Part shown: piece after piece, positions 60,430-64,000 of the stretch | How the letters are laid out: the number at the start of each line of letters is the position of its first letter | Numbering within the stretch: the stretch's first letter is position 1 | Source: JBFELO01 sp041552055 | GTDB taxonomy: Bacteria; Acidobacteriota; Thermoanaerobaculia; Thermoanaerobaculales; Sulfomarinibacteraceae | Assembly: GCA_041552055.1 (NCBI GenBank) | Contig: JBFELO010000003.1 | Coordinates: 26,302 to 90,301 of the forward strand | Direction: 5' to 3' | DNA: 64,000 nt | Translations under genes and position numbers: made by a program | The notes under the pieces: model-generated | Seen by the model: the letters and a program-made list of their open reading frames with translations, nothing else | Database searches by the model: none | What the model was told of the DNA's origin: nothing

Positions 60430-61608
60430 ATGGTGCGGCGAATGGGCCTTGCGGTGGCCGCGGTGGTGGTGCTGTCCGTCACGACGGCCGGCTGCGGGAA
60501 TAAACCTCTGGTGGGTGTCCTGCTCCCCTCCAGCGGTGTCGCGGCGACCTATGGCGAGTCGATCGAGAGTGGCGTTCGGCTTGCGCTGTCCGATGCCAGA
60601 GCGCGCAATGCGGTCCCCGCCGAGTTCGAAGTCCTGTGGGCAGACACGGGATCCGATCCGGGCCGCGCTGCCGACGAGCTGCGACGGTTGGCGACGGAGC
60701 GCGGTGTTCGCCTCGTCATCGGTGGTGCAACCAGTGCCGAGGCGAGAGCGATGATTCCGGAACTCGAAGAGCTCGACGTGGTGTGCCTGTCGCCGTCCGC
60801 CTCTGCACCAGGACTCGCCCAACTGTCCCGACTCTTCTACAGAATCTATCCCTCCGACGCACTCGAGGGGCACACCGCTGCGAAGTTCCTCGCGGATCGG
60901 CTCGACAAGTCGACTGTCATCCTGTACGCGGGTAACGCCGAGTATGCCAGGGGGATCGAGCCCGAGTTCCAGAAGCAATTCGAGGACGGTCTCGGCGGCC
61001 GCATCGAAACGAGGGTCGACCTCAGCGATTCCGACTGGCAATCACAATCGGTGGCGGCGCTGCGCAGCGCGACGGATCCGGGCGTCTACATCATCGGCTA
61101 TGCCGACGAGATTCTGGAGGTCCTTCGCCACCTCGACGGCGAGGGCTTCCACGGGCGAGTCGTCACGACCGCGGCGTTCTACTCGGGCGCGGCGATAGGC
61201 AAGGCGGCGGAGCTCGCCGAGGGGCTCCTGTTTCCGTTGCCTCCATTTGACAGGACATCCGAGAAGGAGCCCGTGCTGAGCTTCGTGAACCGCTACATGG
61301 AGACCTATCAGCGAGCGCCGGACGTGTTCGCGGCCCACGGCTACGATGCCATGAGGCTGGCGATCGAGGTCATGGCGATCGCTTCGCCGCCGCAGACCCA
61401 GGAGATCAGGCGCGCGCTGCAGTTCGGAGTGTCCGAGTTCATGGGCGTGACCGGCCCGATCCTGTTCGACGAGAGCGGCGACGTGAAACATTACCCGAAG
61501 ATGTTCATCATCAAGGACGGTCAGGTGTTGAGCTATCAGCGATACCTGAAGGCCGAGCGGGCTCGTATTTTGCGCCAGGTCCAGGATCTCCTCGTCGATC
61601 AGGGCTGA
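60430..61608 (+). CDS. Branched-chain amino acid-type substrate-binding lipoprotein
   Basis: 392 aa from ATG 60430 with a GGAGGTGACACC ribosome site. Lipobox TTAGC (Cys about 22), then the Peripla_BP_6 fold: VGVLLPSSGVAATYGESIES, VIGGATSAEARAMI, LSPSASAPGLAQLSRLFYRI and AAHGYDAMRLAIE. No matching LivHMGF genes follow; the next genes export glycans. It may be a sensor or have lost its transporter partner, or the fold may serve another role. Confidence 0.85.
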   Translation: MVRRMGLAVAAVVVLSVTTAGCGNKPLVGVLLPSSGVAATYGESIESGVRLALSDARARNAVPAEFEVLWADTGSDPGRAADELRRLATERGVRLVIGGATSAEARAMIPELEELDVVCLSPSASAPGLAQLSRLFYRIYPSDALEGHTAAKFLADRLDKSTVILYAGNAEYARGIEPEFQKQFEDGLGGRIETRVDLSDSDWQSQSVAALRSATDPGVYIIGYADEILEVLRHLDGEGFHGRVVTTAAFYSGAAIGKAAELAEGLLFPLPPFDRTSEKEPVLSFVNRYMETYQRAPDVFAAHGYDAMRLAIEVMAIASPPQTQEIRRALQFGVSEFMGVTGPILFDESGDVKHYPKMFIIKDGQVLSYQRYLKAERARILRQVQDLLVDQG

Positions 61609-61614
61609 CCACAC

Positions 61615-62415
61615 ATGACGGTGCTTCGGCTGTTGTGGCGTCACCGTGCGCTGGTTGATGTCTTGGTGCGACGCGAACTCACCGCGCGGTACCGCTCCTC
61701 GTTGCTCGGCTTCTTCTGGTCCCTGCTCAACCCGCTGCTGTTGCTCACGGTCTATGCGGTAGTGTTCACCCTGATCTTCCAGCCGCGATTCCCGGGCGGC
61801 GATCCATACCCGTTGTTTCTGTTCAGCGGCCTCTTGCCGTGGTTGTTCTTCTCCGGAGCGGCGATCGACTCCTCGGTGACGCTGGTCGACAACGGACCAC
61901 TGTTGGCAAAGGTCATGTGTCCGCCGGAGATCTTCCCGGCGATCACCGTGCTGTCTCACCTGGTGCACCACGTGCTTGCCCTGCCCGTGCTGCTCGCTGC
62001 GTTGGTGGTCAGTGCGATGGCGGGCTGGTACCCATTTCCGTGGACGTTCGTGCTGCTGCCTGTCGCCCTCGTGCCGTGGGTGTTGCTCGCCGGCGGTACC
62101 TCCTTTGCGGTGTCGGCTCTGGCGGTCCACTTCCGCGATCTTCGTGATCTGCTCGGACATCTGCTCAACCTGTTGTTCTTTGCCTCGCCGATCATCTACA
62201 GCCTCGACGGACTCGAGCTGCCGTCGGCGCTGCAAGCCACGCTGATGCTGAATCCTCTCGCCCCGCTGGTGACGGTGTTCCGGGACTGTGCGTTCACAGG
62301 TCGTGTCAGCAGCCCGGGCATCTGGGCTGCGGCGTTCGGCTTCAGTCTGCTCGCGTGGTGGGCGGGGACGCGGCTCTTCGACCGCTACCGCGACACCCTC
62401 GTGGAGGCCGTGTGA
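61615..62415 (+). CDS. wzm: ABC-2 polysaccharide export permease (Wzm-type)
   Basis: 266 aa, six helices. RRELTARYRSSLLGFFWSLL and NPLLLLTVYAVVFTLIFQPR are the Wzm/TagG start; NPLAPLVTVFRDCAFTGR is the C-terminal motif. Moves undecaprenyl-linked glycans to the periplasm. Its TGA overlaps the GTG of wzt. Confidence 0.9.
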   Translation: MTVLRLLWRHRALVDVLVRRELTARYRSSLLGFFWSLLNPLLLLTVYAVVFTLIFQPRFPGGDPYPLFLFSGLLPWLFFSGAAIDSSVTLVDNGPLLAKVMCPPEIFPAITVLSHLVHHVLALPVLLAALVVSAMAGWYPFPWTFVLLPVALVPWVLLAGGTSFAVSALAVHFRDLRDLLGHLLNLLFFASPIIYSLDGLELPSALQATLMLNPLAPLVTVFRDCAFTGRVSSPGIWAAAFGFSLLAWWAGTRLFDRYRDTLVEAV

Positions 62416-63647
62416 ACGGATCGATTCTGTTCGACGACGTGCGCAAGGTGTATCGCTGGCGCGGGCTGAGGCGGGGGGGTGACACAGTCAAGGGCGCCTT
62501 CTTCCATCGCAGATTTGGGCGCGGGAGGTCGACCCTCGAGCAGCATGTGGCGCTCGACGGTGTGGACCTCGAAGTCGAGCCCGGTGAGACGGTGGCGATG
62601 ATCGGTCCGAACGGCTCCGGCAAGTCGACCCTGCTGAAGCTGGCGGGCGGAATCCTGCGGCCGACCACGGGCACGGTGACGACGGTCGGACGCGTGACGG
62701 CGCTCATCGAGCTCGGGGCCGGCTTCCATCCAGAGATCACCGGTCGCGAGAACGTCGTCATCAACGGCATGCTGTTGGGCTTGAGCCGGACAGAGGTCGA
62801 ACGTCGGATCCCGCAGATCGTGGAGTTCGCGGGACTCGGAACGTTCATCGATCAGCCGGTCAAGACCTACTCGTCGGGCATGCACGTCCGTCTCGGCTTC
62901 GCGGTCGCGGTGGCGGTGGACCCCGACATCCTGCTGATCGACGAAGTGCTGGCGGTGGGTGACGAAATCTTCGTTCGCCGCTGCCTCGATCGGCTGGCAT
63001 GGATGCGACAGCGCGGCGTTACGATGGTTCTGGTGTCCCACGATCTCGACCTCGTCAGCCACTTCGCCGACCGTGCGGTGTACCTGAATCGGGGGCGAGT
63101 GGTCGTGGACGGTCCCTCCGATAGCGCGGTCGCACGGTACCGGAACGATGTGGCCGGAGAGGAAAACGTCGCCGATGACGCCGCCCGAGGTGTTCGGGTC
63201 GTGGAGGAGGGGCGGCGTTGGGGTAACGGTGATGTCGAGTTGGTCGAGGTGTTCTGCACCAGCAATGGCGTGCGACAGAAGTTGTTGCCTTCGGGGGCGG
63301 TTTGCACCGTGCACCTGCGCTACCGCGTCCACCGGCCGGTCGATGACGTCGTGATCGGTGTCGCCTGGCATCGGGTCAACGGAGGTCTGGTGGGCGGTCA
63401 CAACACGGACGTCGACGGGGTGAGCCCACGTCGATTGACCGGAGATGGCGAGGTGCGCTGCGTGTATCAGGTGCTGGACCTCGCGCCCGGGGATTATCTG
63501 ATCGACGCGGCGGTTCATGCGCGCGACGGGCTCGCCTACGACTACTTCTGCGACGCCACCCGACTGCGGATCACTGCGGCGGTACCCTGGCCGGGCGTGT
63601 GGGCGCCGCATCACCGTTGGGAGGGCGAGGGCCCCGAGTGGGAGTGA
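62412..63647 (+). CDS. wzt: ABC polysaccharide export ATPase with substrate-recognition domain (Wzt-type)
   Basis: 411 aa from GTG 62412. A Tyr/Trp-rich N-terminal stretch, Walker A GPNGSGKSTLLKL, signature YSSGMHVRLGFAVA, Walker B ILLIDEVLAVGD, and a C-terminal beta-sandwich of about 140 residues (Wzt_C) that in O-antigen systems reads the chain terminus. Together with wzm and the three GT-C-like genes it suggests a terminally modified surface glycan. Confidence 0.92.
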   Translation: MNGSILFDDVRKVYRWRGLRRGGDTVKGAFFHRRFGRGRSTLEQHVALDGVDLEVEPGETVAMIGPNGSGKSTLLKLAGGILRPTTGTVTTVGRVTALIELGAGFHPEITGRENVVINGMLLGLSRTEVERRIPQIVEFAGLGTFIDQPVKTYSSGMHVRLGFAVAVAVDPDILLIDEVLAVGDEIFVRRCLDRLAWMRQRGVTMVLVSHDLDLVSHFADRAVYLNRGRVVVDGPSDSAVARYRNDVAGEENVADDAARGVRVVEEGRRWGNGDVELVEVFCTSNGVRQKLLPSGAVCTVHLRYRVHRPVDDVVIGVAWHRVNGGLVGGHNTDVDGVSPRRLTGDGEVRCVYQVLDLAPGDYLIDAAVHARDGLAYDYFCDATRLRITAAVPWPGVWAPHHRWEGEGPEWE

Positions 63648-63721
63648 CGTTCAGCGTTATGGCCCGGGCGATCGACTGACGCGCCACGTCACAACCCCCC
63701 CCCGTACAACTGGACCATGAT

Positions 63722-63736
63722 TGGCACGAGGATTGC
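63722..63736 (+). promoter_or_regulatory. Sigma-54 (-24/-12) promoter of pilA
   Basis: TGGCACGAGGATTGC matches the consensus TGGCACG-N4-TTGC exactly, with a T before it and TTTT after. The -24 GG is at 63723-63724 and the -12 GC at 63735-63736; start expected near 63748. A run of nine C (63695-63703) lies 19 bp upstream. pilA is a classic RpoN target in many type IV pilus bacteria. Confidence 0.9.
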
Positions 63737-63773
63737 TTTTACCCTGTGCGGAGTTTTGAAAGGAGGCTTTGAG

Positions 63774-64000
63774 ATGCGAAAGGAACGTGGTTTTACCTTG
63801 ATCGAGCTGCTGATCGTGGTGGCGATTATCGGAATTATCGCCGCGATCGCGATTCCGAACCTGCTGAACGCGATTCACCGGGGCCGCCAGAAGAGGACCA
63901 TGGCGGACATGAGGACCGTGGCGACGGCTATCGGGACCTACGCCACCGACATGAACTTCTACCCGCGGAGTATCACCACCATGGTCCAACTGGAGACCCA
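63774..64000 (+). CDS. pilA: Type IV major pilin PilA, 3' partial
   Basis: 75 residues are visible before the window ends. A six-residue leader ends in Gly, followed by FTLIELLIVVAIIGIIAAIA: Phe at +1, Glu at +5 and the hydrophobic pilin helix, then NLLNAIHRGRQKRTMADMRT of a globular start. AGGAGGC ribosome site at 63761. Expected in the pilus used for twitching or DNA uptake, like the minor pseudopilin and ComEA-like proteins at 5 kb. Confidence 0.93.
   Translation, partial: MRKERGFTLIELLIVVAIIGIIAAIAIPNLLNAIHRGRQKRTMADMRTVATAIGTYATDMNFYPRSITTMVQLET

Noticed and set aside
63661..63721. Short intergenic frame before pilA
   Set aside because: No start with ribosome site and it overlaps the C-run and promoter.

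Overview
The window is high-GC DNA (roughly two-thirds G+C by eye) from a diderm bacterium, densely packed and mostly housekeeping. BamD, a SurA-type chaperone fragment, RseP, a TonB-like periplasmic protein and Wzm/Wzt-type glycan export point to an outer membrane. RNase Y, YmdB and a DivIVA-domain protein occur alongside ZapA and 6S RNA. A dNK/PanD-like pair, a UbiA/UbiX pair and sigma-54 type IV pilin promoters fit an Acidobacteriota-like lineage; this assignment is inference, because no rRNA is present. I see no phage, IS element, CRISPR array or restriction system.

Layout. 1-6.1 kb: partial HD phosphohydrolase, serS, a PanD-like protein coupled to a deoxynucleoside kinase, ubiA/ubiX, then a sigma-54 promoter driving a ComEA-like gene and a pseudopilin. 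6.1-11.7 kb: sugar nucleotidyltransferase with CYTH phosphatase, selB, a TonB-like protein and a GT-B glycosyltransferase. 11.7-21.2 kb, minus strand: SRP RNA, two tRNA-Ser, tadA, LysM protein, bamD, rpe, PASTA protein, rseP, dxr, cdsA, uppS and truA, an envelope/isoprenoid block. 21.3-29.5 kb: HEAT-like protein, FHA-GAF-adenylate cyclase, RdgB, UbiE, FolD, cupin, RecN and TsaC. 29.5-45.3 kb: hisS, aspS, a YfhO-like protein, two tRNA-Val, thrS-rpmI-rplT-pheST, a coiled-coil protein, zapA, 6S RNA, rny and ymdB. 45.3-56.3 kb: hutI/divIVA, an ABC exporter with a third coupled gene, three GT-C-like membrane proteins, def and trxB. 56.4-64 kb: lytic transglycosylase, SurA-like N-domain, rsmI, a substrate-binding lipoprotein, wzm/wzt and the start of a sigma-54-driven pilA.

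The most unusual signal is not a gene. A family of long imperfect hairpins built from about 6-bp units (CCGTNT on one arm, NACGGA on the other) occurs six times. Five copies lie in gaps between convergent genes and the sixth just downstream of rseP. They behave like a lineage-specific dispersed 3'-end element. A second, unrelated hairpin repeat occupies the one long convergent gap that lacks the first. Two perfect-consensus sigma-54 promoters (comEA-like and pilA) tie the type IV pilus/DNA-uptake genes at both ends of the window to the same sigma factor.
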